Origin: Desulfuromonadales bacterium
GTDB lineage: Bacteria > Desulfobacterota > Desulfuromonadia > Desulfuromonadales > BM103
DNA length: 13,414 bases
Assembly: GCA_030630015.1 (NCBI GenBank)
Contig: DAOVNV010000036.1
Coordinates: 1-13,414, forward strand
Direction of reading: 5' to 3'
Shown here: positions 1 through 7,420 of the stretch, in pieces
How the letters are laid out: each line of letters begins with the position of its first letter
How positions within the stretch are numbered: position 1 is the stretch's first letter
Notes under the pieces: generated by a model
The model's database searches: none
Told to the model about the DNA's origin: nothing
Seen by the model: the letters and a program-made list of their open reading frames with translations, nothing else
Made by a program: the position numbers and the translations under genes

Positions 1-10
1 CCTGTTTAAT

Positions 11-27
11 AGCAACCAGCGTACCAA
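11..27 (-). promoter_or_regulatory. Sigma-54 (-24/-12) promoter facing out of the left edge
   Basis: Read on the minus strand the site is TTGGTACG-CTGG-TTGCT, against the known sigma-54 consensus YTGGCACG-N4-TTGCW. Only the C of TGGCAC differs. The invariant GG (positions 25-24) and GC (13-12) are exactly 10 bp apart, as sigma-54 holoenzyme requires. Transcription would start near position 1 and run left, out of the window, so the controlled gene is not visible. The site follows the 3' end of a sigma-54 activator gene in the same orientation, which strongly supports function. The activator-promoter link is an inference. Confidence 0.72.
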
Positions 28-112
28 TCTTGCGATTCAGGAGAGTGTCGCTTTTTGTTCTTATATTACAGAAGGTTAGCGTTGCAGTATGGAGGGCAGA
101 CAACCCTGTAAA

Positions 113-150
113 TTTCTTGTCACACAGGAAAAATCCTGTCGAACAAGAAA
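113..150. promoter_or_regulatory. 38-nt inverted repeat, candidate activator binding site
   Basis: The outer arms TTTCTTGT (113-120) and ACAAGAAA (143-150) are perfect complements. After a 3-nt mismatch on each side, the inner arms ACAGGA (124-129) and TCCTGT (134-139) also pair, around a central AAAA. The centre lies about 130 bp upstream of the expected start of the sigma-54 promoter at 11-27, the usual distance for an enhancer-type site of an NtrC-class activator. It also lies about 40 nt past the stop codon of the regulator gene, so as RNA it could form a long hairpin and help end the kinase-regulator transcript. The T-run after it is short (TTTA), which makes a classical terminator less convincing. 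Confidence 0.55.
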
Positions 151-191
151 ATCCTCGTTCCATAGGAAAAAGTGAAATCTGGCGGGGGACG

Positions 192-1604
192 CTACTGAAG
201 TCTGGAGATGTCGTGTTTCTTGAGCAGGGCGTAAAGGCGTGATTGGGAAAGGCCGGAGATACGGCACGCTTTGGAAATCTTCTGTTCCGAGAGAGACAGC
301 AGATCCTGAAGGTATTGCTTCTCGGCCTCGTTGTAAACCGACTCGCGATAGTCATGAAGATTTGGCAGGCTTTGTCCGGAGGCCTTGCCGTTCGTCATTG
401 TGTCGGCGGGCTCCTGTTCAACCGCAGCCCTGGTGACTTGCACCCGGAGGTGAGTCGGCAGGTGTTTGGGGAACAGGGTCGGGTCGAAGCGCGCTGAAGA
501 AAGGGCTCGCTCGAGGGTGTGAACGAACTCGCGGACATTGCCGGGCCAGGAATAGGCCTTGAGCATTTCGAGGAATTCGGGAGAGAAACCCTTGGGGGCC
601 AGACTATAGCGTTCACAGAACTGATCCACATGGAACCGGGTCAAAATGCCTATGTCTTCAACGCGTTGCCGCAACGGGGGGAGTTCGATCAGGTAGGATC
701 GCAGCCGATAGAGCAGATCCTCACGAAACAGCCCTTCCCGGACCATTTTGTCGAGATCCCGGTTGGTGGCCGCAACCAGGCGAAAATCGCTTTCAATTTC
801 ACGGGTGCTGCCCAGGGGCCGGACGCACCTTTCCTGAAGGACCCGCAAAAACGACTTTTGAAGGGTCAGCGGCAGTTCCCCGACTTCATCGAGAAAAAGG
901 GTTCCGCCGTGTGCTTGCCGGACCAGGCCTTCCCGGGCCTTCTCCGCCCCGGTAAAGGAGCCCTTCTCATGGCCGAACAGCAGGCTCTCGACCAGGGTTT
1001 CGGGTAATGCCGTGCAGTCAACCACGATGAAGTTGCCCCGAGCCCGATGACTGTTCTCGTGAACGGCACGGGCGAACAGTTCCTTGCCCGTGCCGGTTTC
1101 CCCGGTAATGAAGACATTGATGTCGCTGCCGGCAGCTTGGGCGACCAGGTCGAGACAGGCATTGAGCTGAGGGCTATTGCCGATGATCCGGTCCCGTTTC
1201 AAAGCCGATATCTTTCGGTTTTCCGAGACGGCGGTTTTTTCCTGGCGGTACTGGAGGGCGCGCTCCAGAGACAGGGTGATCTCCTTGGTGGATGAACTCT
1301 TTTCGATATAGTCCCAGGCTCCGCTCTTGATGGCGAGTTCGGCACCATTCGGATCGCCGAACCCGGTCATGATGATAACTTCCGGAGCTGATGGCGTCGC
1401 TTCGATCTTTGGCAGCAGGTCCAGGCCGTTGCCATCCGGCAGGCGCACGTCGAGAAAGACAACGTCGAAAACCCCGGCCGTTGCGGTGGCCAGGCCTTCT
1501 GCACAACTGGAGGCACTGACCGCGGCATGATCCATGCGCTTGACCAGTCGAGTCAGGGTCGCGCACATGAGGTCATCGTCATCAATAATCAGGATGTTGG
1601 GCAT
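192..1604 (-). CDS. Sigma-54-dependent response regulator (NtrC class)
   Basis: This 470-residue cytoplasmic regulator has the full NtrC layout. The receiver domain (about 1-120) has the acidic pocket DDDD at 8-11, phospho-acceptor Asp52 in FLDVRLPDG, Thr80 and Lys102. The AAA+ sigma-54 activation domain (about 140-375) has Walker A GETGTGKE (168-175), the sigma-54 contact loop GSFTGA (215-220, normally GAFTGA), Walker B GGTLFLDE (233-240), arginines in the FREDLLYR segment (292-300), and the sensor II motif WPGNVRE (353-359). A Fis-type helix-turn-helix closes the protein (about 441-463). By family knowledge, phosphorylation drives oligomerisation and ATP-dependent opening of sigma-54 promoters. 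The ATG overlaps the upstream kinase stop as TAATG, so the two are probably translationally coupled, and the kinase is the expected partner. The Ala-to-Ser change in the contact loop is mild and unlikely to inactivate it. The target is not stated by the sequence, but a sigma-54 promoter lies just downstream at 11-27. Confidence 0.95.
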   Translation of the reverse strand: MPNILIIDDDDLMCATLTRLVKRMDHAAVSASSCAEGLATATAGVFDVVFLDVRLPDGNGLDLLPKIEATPSAPEVIIMTGFGDPNGAELAIKSGAWDYIEKSSSTKEITLSLERALQYRQEKTAVSENRKISALKRDRIIGNSPQLNACLDLVAQAAGSDINVFITGETGTGKELFARAVHENSHRARGNFIVVDCTALPETLVESLLFGHEKGSFTGAEKAREGLVRQAHGGTLFLDEVGELPLTLQKSFLRVLQERCVRPLGSTREIESDFRLVAATNRDLDKMVREGLFREDLLYRLRSYLIELPPLRQRVEDIGILTRFHVDQFCERYSLAPKGFSPEFLEMLKAYSWPGNVREFVHTLERALSSARFDPTLFPKHLPTHLRVQVTRAAVEQEPADTMTNGKASGQSLPNLHDYRESVYNEAEKQYLQDLLSLSEQKISKACRISGLSQSRLYALLKKHDISRLQ

Positions 1605-3925
1605 TAGTGTATTGTCCCTGCTCCCTGGGGGTGGTTCAGCAAACGGCGTATCATAGCGGAGAGTTCCTTGCGCTCGAAAGGTTTGGCCAGAAATTCTCGC
1701 ACGCCGAGAGCCCTGGCCCTTTCACCCGCACTTTTTGTTTGGGGTGTTGATCCCAGTCCGGAGCAGAGGATGATCGGGAGGCCAGCGCGGATCTTCAGAA
1801 CTTCCAGCGCCAGCATTTCGCCGGTCAAGTGGGGCATGGTCTGGTCCGTGATCAACAGATCAAACCGCGACGGATCGGTGGTGAAGCGCTTGAGGGCTTT
1901 GCGTGGATCCGTTTCGGCGATAACCTGGTAACCGAGCCGCTCGAGTATTTTTTTGCCGCCCTGTGCCAGGTCCTCTTCATCGTCAACCAGCAGAATACAC
2001 TCGTTCCCCGTCGACGGCAAGGGCGCGACGGCTTCTTCCTCCGGAGTTTCTACACAGTAAATCTGGGGCAGGTAAATCTCGAAAGCAGTGCCCTGGCCAA
2101 GAGAACTGTTCACGGAAATACTGCCGTTATGACTTTTGATGATGCTGTGTACGACGGAAAGACCCAGGCCTGTTCCCTTGCCAAGTTCTTTGGTCGTGAA
2201 AAACGGGTCGAAAATCCGCTCCATTATCTCCCGCGTCATGCCGTGCCCGGTATCCCTGATCGTCAACTTCTGATAGTTGCCCGGTTGCAGCTCGGGGGAT
2301 GAGTTCTGACCGGCCCGGATCTCGATGGCATGGAGACTGACTTCGAGAATCCCTCCATCCAGGCGCATGGCATCAGCGGCATTGGTGCACAGGTTGAGGA
2401 TCACCTGGTGCAACTGGGTGGGGTCTGCCGGGACAACCCCCAGATTCGGGACAATATGTCTTTTGATCTCGATGGTGGTCGGCAGGGAGGCGCGTAACAG
2501 TTCCAGGCACTCCTGGATCACAAGGTCGAGATGGACGGGCTGCCGCTCCTGGGTGGTTTGCTGACCGAGGGTTTTGATCTGCTTGACCAGGTTTTTGCCG
2601 CGCAGGCCCGCCTTGAGGACGATCTCCAGGTTTTCGCGGAGGTCGTCCTGACCTTCCACGTCTTCGAGGCTCATCTCGGTGTTGGTGATGATGGCCGCCA
2701 GGATGTTGTTGAAATCGTGAGCGATCCCTGCGGAAAGGGTTGCGATGGCTTCCATTTTCTGGGCGGTGCGCAATTGCTCTTCCAACTGGAGTTCGAGAGT
2801 GATGTCGCGCACCGAGGCGACGAAACTGGAGCCACTTTCCGTGAGGCCCCAGACCGGGGAGATGGTTGCCGCCACCATGTATTCGGTACCGTCCTTTTTG
2901 TGATTAGCATAGATCCCGCTGTGCACCTCTCCGGTCTGGATTGTTGCCTCCACCGCCTGGTAAAAATTGAGATTCCTCTTGTAGCATTCCAGGTTATGAA
3001 TGGACTGACCGATCATTTTCTGGGTGGAAATTTCGCAGATCTTTTCGATGGCCGGGTTGCCGTATTGACAGATGCCCTCAGCGTCAAAGATGAGTACGCC
3101 TTCGGTTGCCTGCTCGATGACGGCAACCAAAACAGTCAGATCCTTCTGCCCCTTTTCCCGTGCGGCCTCTCCCCGGGAGGTTTTGATGCCAAATGACAGG
3201 TCTTCGGCGAGTTCTTCGAGGAGACTGATCTCCTCGCTGTTGAAGGCGTCAGCTTCATCGGCCAGGATGACTAGTGCGCCAAAGGTGTCTTTTGCCTCGC
3301 GCAATGGCAGCGCAATCGCCGACTGGTAGCCGTGCCTGATGGCTTCTTCCCGCCACAAACGGAACCGGGGGTCGGTCGGGATATGCTGGATGACCGTGGT
3401 CAGGCCGGTCCGAATGGTTGTTCCGGCCGGGCCCTGGCCGCGTTCACTCTCATCCCAGGTCGCCTGCACTGTGTCCAGGTAGCCGTCTTCGTGCCCCCAG
3501 TAGGCGACCGCCTGGATGCTTTTTCTTTCATCCTGCAGGGCAAAGCCGACCCAGGCCATGCGGTAGCCGCCCACCTTGACCACCGTCCGGCAGACTTTTT
3601 TGAGAATGTCCTGTTCGACTCTGTCGTGGGTGATGACCTTGTTGCAGCCACGAAATACCATCAGGGCGCGGATTACCCTGTGCATGGAATCCTGGTGGCG
3701 ATCAATTTCAATTTCGTGGCGACGGATCAGCAGATAGAGGATATGTGCCGAGACAACGATAAATCCCCAGCTGTTGATGAGCTTGGCACGCTTCAGCCAC
3801 TCCGGGTCGATGATGAGATTGATCAGGAAGGGCTCGGAAAAGAAGACCCAGAAACCGCCGAGCAGAGTATAGGTCAAGGCGATGGAAAAGGGATTCAGTG
3901 TCCTTTTGATAGGTGTCGGAATCAT
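1604..3925 (-). CDS. Membrane-bound hybrid sensor histidine kinase (GAF-PAS-HisKA-HATPase-REC)
   Basis: This 773-residue protein begins with two predicted membrane helices (about 15-38 and 50-67) separated by a very short loop. A GAF-like domain (about 100-250) and a PAS domain (about 265-378) follow, so sensing is probably cytoplasmic or membrane-level. The dimerisation domain carries His403 in GIAHDFNNILA. The ATPase domain has the N box around NLCTNAADAM (511-520), G1 DTGHGM (558-563), F box IFDPFFTTK (571-579) and G2 GKGTGLGLS (582-590). A C-terminal receiver has Asp694 in LLITDQTMP, Ser722 and Lys748, so it looks active. I chose the ATG at 3925 because AGAGGGG stands 4 nt upstream; an in-frame TTG at 3946 would add seven residues but lacks such a site. 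The stop codon overlaps the response-regulator ATG by one base. The signal sensed is unknown. No HPt domain is visible, so how the attached receiver fits the phosphotransfer is open. Confidence 0.94.
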   Translation of the reverse strand: MIPTPIKRTLNPFSIALTYTLLGGFWVFFSEPFLINLIIDPEWLKRAKLINSWGFIVVSAHILYLLIRRHEIEIDRHQDSMHRVIRALMVFRGCNKVITHDRVEQDILKKVCRTVVKVGGYRMAWVGFALQDERKSIQAVAYWGHEDGYLDTVQATWDESERGQGPAGTTIRTGLTTVIQHIPTDPRFRLWREEAIRHGYQSAIALPLREAKDTFGALVILADEADAFNSEEISLLEELAEDLSFGIKTSRGEAAREKGQKDLTVLVAVIEQATEGVLIFDAEGICQYGNPAIEKICEISTQKMIGQSIHNLECYKRNLNFYQAVEATIQTGEVHSGIYANHKKDGTEYMVAATISPVWGLTESGSSFVASVRDITLELQLEEQLRTAQKMEAIATLSAGIAHDFNNILAAIITNTEMSLEDVEGQDDLRENLEIVLKAGLRGKNLVKQIKTLGQQTTQERQPVHLDLVIQECLELLRASLPTTIEIKRHIVPNLGVVPADPTQLHQVILNLCTNAADAMRLDGGILEVSLHAIEIRAGQNSSPELQPGNYQKLTIRDTGHGMTREIMERIFDPFFTTKELGKGTGLGLSVVHSIIKSHNGSISVNSSLGQGTAFEIYLPQIYCVETPEEEAVAPLPSTGNECILLVDDEEDLAQGGKKILERLGYQVIAETDPRKALKRFTTDPSRFDLLITDQTMPHLTGEMLALEVLKIRAGLPIILCSGLGSTPQTKSAGERARALGVREFLAKPFERKELSAMIRRLLNHPQGAGTIH

Positions 3926-4019
3926 GTCGCCCCTCTTTTCCTTCAATCGTACTCCTGGAATCCTGGTTCCAAGCTGTCGATAAAAGGCGGTTGGTGTTTT
4001 TTAATTTGCACTATGTAAG

Positions 4020-4047
4020 GAAATAATAAAAAGGGTAGGTGTGTCAA
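4020..4047 (-). promoter_or_regulatory. Possible sigma-70 promoter for the kinase-regulator operon
   Basis: The minus strand has a perfect -35 TTGACA (4047-4042). Sixteen bp later comes TATTTC (4025-4020), a weak -10; a better TATTAT lies too close (13 bp). The surrounding sequence is AT-rich and lies 95-122 bp upstream of the kinase start, leaving a leader of about 90 nt. The -35 is good and the -10 uncertain. No -24/-12 sigma-54 element is visible here, so sigma-54 autoregulation is not supported. Confidence 0.42.
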
Positions 4048-4075
4048 GGGTTTATTTGTGTTTTGCGGTCTATGC

Positions 4076-4093
4076 TCCGGACGGTTGTCCGGA
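4076..4093 (-). terminator. GC-rich hairpin after the ABC transporter operon
   Basis: TCCGGAC (4076-4082) and GTCCGGA (4087-4093) form a 7-bp stem with a 4-nt loop, 17 nt after the stop codon of the permease. Position and stem strength fit a transcript end. No U-tract follows on the minus strand, so it may be only a 3' stabilising hairpin or a weak terminator. Confidence 0.35.
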
Positions 4094-4109
4094 CCACTTT
4101 CGGGAGGGC

Positions 4110-4898
4110 TCAGTTGCGCAGTCGGTAGCTTTTGCCGATCAGCAGGGCAGCCCAGGCGAACAGGCCTGAAGCCATGGCGAGACCCACGCAGAAAGAGGTG
4201 GCAAAAGACAGGTCCCCCGTGCCGAGCAGGGCATGGCGGAAGCCGTCAATCAGGTAGAAGAGCGGGTTCAGGTGCGAAAGGCCGGACCAGACCGGCGGCA
4301 GGATGGAGATCGGGTAAAAGACGCCGCCCAGATAGATCAGCGGCAGGATGATGAAGTTGGTGTACATGGCCAGGGCATCGAAATTGTTGGCGTAGATCGC
4401 TGCGATGATGCCGAACTGGGCGAACAGGAAACTGGCCAGGGCCGCCATCAACAGGGCGGAGAAGGGATGAGCCCAGGGCAACGGTGCAAACAGGGTCGAG
4501 ATCAGCCAGACGATCAGGCCGACGGCCAGCCCCCTGATCATGGCCGCCAGGGTGTAGGCCAGGATGAACTGGGCAGGCGTGATCGGGGTGACCATCAGGT
4601 CGACGATATTGCCCAGGTAGCGCGACATGAACAGCGACGAGGCGACATTGGAAAAGGAGTTGTTGATGATCCCCATGAGGATCAGGCCGGGGATCACGAA
4701 CTGGGCATATGAAAATCCTTCTACGACGTTGATGCGCTCGCCCAGGGTGGCGCCAAAGATAAACAGGTAGAGGGAGGCGGTGATCACCGGGGTGACGAGA
4801 GTCTGCGAAGCAACCCGCAGAAACCTGCGAATTTCCTTTTGCAGGAGGGTGTAGAAGGGCAGCCAGGAGATGAAAGGGCGCTCTGGAACGGGCTTCAT
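4110..4898 (-). CDS. ABC-2 family permease, YadH-like
   Basis: This 262-residue inner-membrane protein has the ABC-2 permease layout: a short cytoplasmic N-terminus ending in EIRRFLRVASQT, about six hydrophobic helices, a QFVIPGLI segment near residues 66-73, and a conserved C-terminal stretch around YLGGVFYPISILPPVWSGL and HLNPLFYLIDGFRH. These segments closely resemble E. coli YadH, whose substrate is unknown; related permeases export drugs, polysaccharides or lipids. The ATG lies in an ATGA overlap with the stop of the upstream ATPase gene, so the two are translationally coupled and should form one exporter, probably a dimer of each subunit. Nothing in the neighbourhood reveals the substrate. 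Confidence 0.92.
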   Translation of the reverse strand: MKPVPERPFISWLPFYTLLQKEIRRFLRVASQTLVTPVITASLYLFIFGATLGERINVVEGFSYAQFVIPGLILMGIINNSFSNVASSLFMSRYLGNIVDLMVTPITPAQFILAYTLAAMIRGLAVGLIVWLISTLFAPLPWAHPFSALLMAALASFLFAQFGIIAAIYANNFDALAMYTNFIILPLIYLGGVFYPISILPPVWSGLSHLNPLFYLIDGFRHALLGTGDLSFATSFCVGLAMASGLFAWAALLIGKSYRLRN

Positions 4899-5833
4899 GG
4901 CGTCTCCCCACCTGAGCTGCCGGCTTGCCGGGTGATCTGCAGGAAAACCTCCTCCAGACTGGCCCGCCGGGTTTCTAGGTCAACCAGCTCCAGGCCGAGT
5001 TGACACAGGGTGTGCAGTAGATCGCCGGAGGTCTGCCCGGGGGACAGCACGAGATTGATTTGCGTACCGCTCTCCGTCAGTTCAGCATGATACTCATGCA
5101 GTGCGGCGGGCAAATGTTCAAGCGGCATTGCCAGTCGGGCCAGGACGCTCTGCGTGCCGAGGCGTTGCAGTAGGGCCGTGGTCTCCTCCAAGGCGATCAG
5201 GTTGCCGTGGTTCATGATGGCGATCCGGCCGCACATCTGCTGAGCTTCTTCGAGGTAATGGGTTGTCAGCAGGATGGTCGTGCCCTGGCGGTTGATTTCT
5301 CGTACAAAATCCCACAGGGTCAGGCGCAGTTCGACATCGACACCGGCGGTCGGCTCATCAAGGATGAGCAGGCGTGGTTTGTGGATCAGTGCCTTGGCGA
5401 TCATGAAGCGCCGCTTCAGCCCGCCGGACAGCTTGATCATAACCTTGTGCAGGTGCTCGCTGAGGCCGAGCCGCTCAATCAGGATGTTCCGCCAAGCCGG
5501 ATCGTCGCGCACGCCATAATAGCCGGCATGAAACTTCAGGGCCTGATCAATTGTAAAGAAGTTGTCGATGACAATTTCCTGGTGCATGACGCCGACCGTG
5601 CTGCGCGTGGTCCGATATTCGCGCCGGTTGTCGTGGCCGAAAATTTCGATGTTGCCGGAGTCGATGCGGGTCACGCCGCCGATCATGTTGATGGTGGTGC
5701 TTTTGCCGGCACCATTCGGGCCCAGCAGGCCGAAGATCTCACCGGGCTGTATGGCGAAGGAAATGTCATTGACGGCAGGTTTTCCGTCGTAGCTTTTGGT
5801 CAGGTTCTGGATGGCGAGTGCGGGAACGGTCAT
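4895..5833 (-). CDS. ABC transporter ATP-binding protein, YadG-like
   Basis: This 312-residue ATPase energises the permease encoded just downstream. All nucleotide-binding motifs are present: Walker A GPNGAGKST (38-46), Q-loop Gln85 in GVMHQE, signature LSGGLKRR (135-142), Walker B LLILDEP (155-161) with TAGVDVE after it, and the switch His192 in LLTTHYLEEA. An accessory C-terminal segment of about 90 residues follows, as usual in ABC-2 exporters. The segments AGYYGV and LSGGLKRRFMIAKAL closely match E. coli YadG, so I call it YadG-like, substrate unknown. Immediately upstream, an 8-codon reading frame (MTMSKAQQ, 5857-5831) ends in a TGA that overlaps this ATG. The start has only a weak AAGG upstream, so coupling through that small frame is conceivable but unproven. 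Confidence 0.94.
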   Translation of the reverse strand: MTVPALAIQNLTKSYDGKPAVNDISFAIQPGEIFGLLGPNGAGKSTTINMIGGVTRIDSGNIEIFGHDNRREYRTTRSTVGVMHQEIVIDNFFTIDQALKFHAGYYGVRDDPAWRNILIERLGLSEHLHKVMIKLSGGLKRRFMIAKALIHKPRLLILDEPTAGVDVELRLTLWDFVREINRQGTTILLTTHYLEEAQQMCGRIAIMNHGNLIALEETTALLQRLGTQSVLARLAMPLEHLPAALHEYHAELTESGTQINLVLSPGQTSGDLLHTLCQLGLELVDLETRRASLEEVFLQITRQAGSSGGETP

Positions 5834-5900
5834 TGCTGGGCCTTGCTCATGGTCATGAGGGACTGCAGTTCACATCCCCATTATGCCCAATCGGGCCCTT

Positions 5901-5921
5901 AAAGAAAAGGCCGGCTCCCGG
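5901..5921 (-). terminator. Weak intrinsic terminator after the MFS gene
   Basis: Two nucleotides after the MFS stop codon the minus strand reads CCGG-GAG-CCGG, a 4-bp all-GC stem with a 3-nt loop, followed by CCTTTTCTTT. Position and T-rich tail fit a terminator between the MFS gene and the ABC genes, but the stem is short. If it leaks, MFS transcripts could run into the ABC operon. Confidence 0.35.
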
Positions 5922-5922
5922 A

Positions 5923-7281
5923 TTATTCCTCGACGCGAGGACCTAAAGTCTCTTTGGTCAGTATGCCTGCCAGCAGCGCCAGCACAGCGCAGGCAAGCAA
6001 TACAGAAAAAGCCTGCTGATAGCCAACCGCACTGAAATGACCATCAATTCGCCCCTGCCTTTCCAGGATCCAACCGAGCACCGGTTGAAACAGGGCTCCG
6101 CCGGCAAACGGGAAAAGATTCACCAGACCGATGGCTGTGCCGGAAATTCGGGAAGGGAAAAGCTCCTTGGCGGCAGAAAAGCCGATTACAACCGATGCGC
6201 TGGTGAACGCGCCCATTAAAAGGCAGAGCAGGTAAAGGGCGGGGAGCGCAAGACTGGCTGTTGCGAAGACCAGCAGGGCGGCAAGGCCGACCGTCACCAG
6301 GCTGGAGAGCAGCAGCACCGGCTTGCGCCCCTTGAAGACCCGGTTGGAGAGCCAGGTTTGCAGCGGGCTGCCGAAAATCAGGCCGATGGCCAGCATGGAG
6401 AGGACCTGTCCGGTCTGGACCCGGTCGAGCCCATAGATGTGCTTCAGATAGGGACCGCCCCAGAGGCCACCGAACGAGAAGAATACCGCTGACTGGAAGA
6501 AGAACCAGAGGGCCAGCGGCCAGAAGTGGCGGTGCGCGAGCACCTGTCGAACAGCATCAAGCAGCCGGGTTCTGGGAGTTGCGGTCGTTGCGTTCTGGCC
6601 GTTAATGGGCGTCCAACCGAGCTCCGCAGGGCGGTCGCGAACGATTGACCAAGTCAGCCCGGCCAGCAGCAGGGTCAGCCCGGCAACGATAATGAAGGCC
6701 AGACGCCACCCTAGCCAGCCGGTCAGCAGCGCCAGTGGAACTGCCGAGAAGAGTGAGCCGACGCCTCCCATAGCCAGCAGCCAGCCGGTCATGGTGGCGA
6801 ATTCCTGCGGGCGAAACCATTCGGTCAGAATTTTCATAGTTGGAACGAACAGCATGGCGACGCCCAGCCCGACCAGGACCCTGCCGAATATGGCGACCCC
6901 GACTGAGGGGGACAAACCCATCAAAAGCGAGCCAACAAAAGCCACCACGGAAAAGAGCGCGATGGTGCGGCGTGGCCCCCAGGAGTCTGCGAGCAGGCCT
7001 GCCGGCAGCTGCATGATTGCATAGGGATAGAAATAGGCTGAGCCGAGCAGGCCGAGCAGTGCTCCACTGGTTTGCAGATCGTGCATCATGTCGACAGCGA
7101 CCACTGCCGGACAGAGGCGGTGAAAGTAAACCAGGACATAGCCTCCGGCCAGAACTGCAAAAATCAGCCAACGATAATGGAGGGCTTCTGACCGGGCGCC
7201 GGGTGTCATTCGTTTTGCCCGGTGAAAATTGGAGGGCAGCGCCACCGGGGTTGCCTGGCACCTCTGGATCTCTTTGTTCAT
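5923..7281 (-). CDS. Major facilitator superfamily transporter
   Basis: This 452-residue inner-membrane protein has about twelve hydrophobic helices in two halves separated by a hydrophilic linker (about 215-250). The loop 2-3 signature GLLADSWGPRR (95-105) is the MFS motif A, and TM1 runs into VYFHRLCPAVV. Families of this shape move small organic anions, sugars acids, drugs or nitrate-type solutes by secondary transport; the substrate cannot be read from the sequence. I chose the ATG at 7281 because AGGA stands 7 nt before it. An in-frame TTG at 7365 would add 28 non-hydrophobic residues and has no ribosome site. The gene is divergent from a LysR-type regulator, the classical arrangement in which the regulator controls its neighbour, so expression is probably inducible by the transported compound or a derivative. 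Confidence 0.9.
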   Translation of the reverse strand: MNKEIQRCQATPVALPSNFHRAKRMTPGARSEALHYRWLIFAVLAGGYVLVYFHRLCPAVVAVDMMHDLQTSGALLGLLGSAYFYPYAIMQLPAGLLADSWGPRRTIALFSVVAFVGSLLMGLSPSVGVAIFGRVLVGLGVAMLFVPTMKILTEWFRPQEFATMTGWLLAMGGVGSLFSAVPLALLTGWLGWRLAFIIVAGLTLLLAGLTWSIVRDRPAELGWTPINGQNATTATPRTRLLDAVRQVLAHRHFWPLALWFFFQSAVFFSFGGLWGGPYLKHIYGLDRVQTGQVLSMLAIGLIFGSPLQTWLSNRVFKGRKPVLLLSSLVTVGLAALLVFATASLALPALYLLCLLMGAFTSASVVIGFSAAKELFPSRISGTAIGLVNLFPFAGGALFQPVLGWILERQGRIDGHFSAVGYQQAFSVLLACAVLALLAGILTKETLGPRVEE

Positions 7282-7384
7282 ATTTGTTCCTGTGCGGGAA
7301 GCCCCTAGGAGCCTGTCATAGCGGAGGAGGTGAGTCGTCCGACAGCTCCATCCGTGTGGTTGCAATCGGCCTGTTGATCGCTTA

Positions 7385-7401
7385 TCGATTGATATTATCG
7401 A
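7385..7401. promoter_or_regulatory. Inverted repeat TCGAT-N7-ATCGA, likely LysR operator at the MFS promoter
   Basis: TCGAT (7385-7389) and ATCGA (7397-7401) are perfect inverted arms. The downstream half, TTGAT-ATT-ATCGAA (7389-7402), also resembles the palindrome at 7499-7513 with one base missing. The site overlaps the predicted -10 of the MFS promoter (7392-7397), so binding here would directly affect MFS transcription. That the neighbouring LysR protein binds it is inferred from position and shared arms. Confidence 0.5.
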
Positions 7402-7420
7402 AATAGGAGCTATCGGTAAA
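7392..7420 (-). promoter_or_regulatory. Predicted promoter of the MFS gene
   Basis: On the minus strand TTTACC (7420-7415), 17 bp, then TAATAT (7397-7392): four of six matches to each sigma-70 hexamer with ideal spacing. It would give a leader of about 100 nt before the ATG at 7281. The modest hexamers fit a promoter that needs an activator, and the inverted repeat at 7385-7401 overlaps the -10. Confidence 0.4.

Noticed and set aside
30..242. Plus-strand 70-codon frame at the left edge
   Set aside because: It starts on a non-ATG codon, crosses the inverted repeat, overlaps the 3' end of the response regulator and has no recognisable protein features.
519..1007. Plus-strand 162-codon frame inside the regulator
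   Set aside because: It is the antisense shadow of the AAA+ domain; the minus-strand frame has full motifs and the plus frame none.
3926..3946. TTG start of the sensor kinase
   Set aside because: The bases between TTG and the ATG at 3925 contain the AGAGGGG ribosome site, so they are more likely leader than coding.
2531..4018. Long plus-strand frames (2531-3196 and 3332-4018) opposite the kinase
   Set aside because: They come from the GC-rich third-codon bias of the kinase gene on the other strand and show no domain or ribosome site.
3926..4109. Sigma-54 promoter upstream of the sensor kinase
   Set aside because: No GG-N10-GC element in a TGGCAC/TTGC context was found in this gap; a TTGACA -35 fits better.
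7282..7365. 28-residue N-terminal extension of the MFS protein from a TTG
   Set aside because: It has no ribosome site and is not hydrophobic; the ATG at 7281 has AGGA at good spacing.
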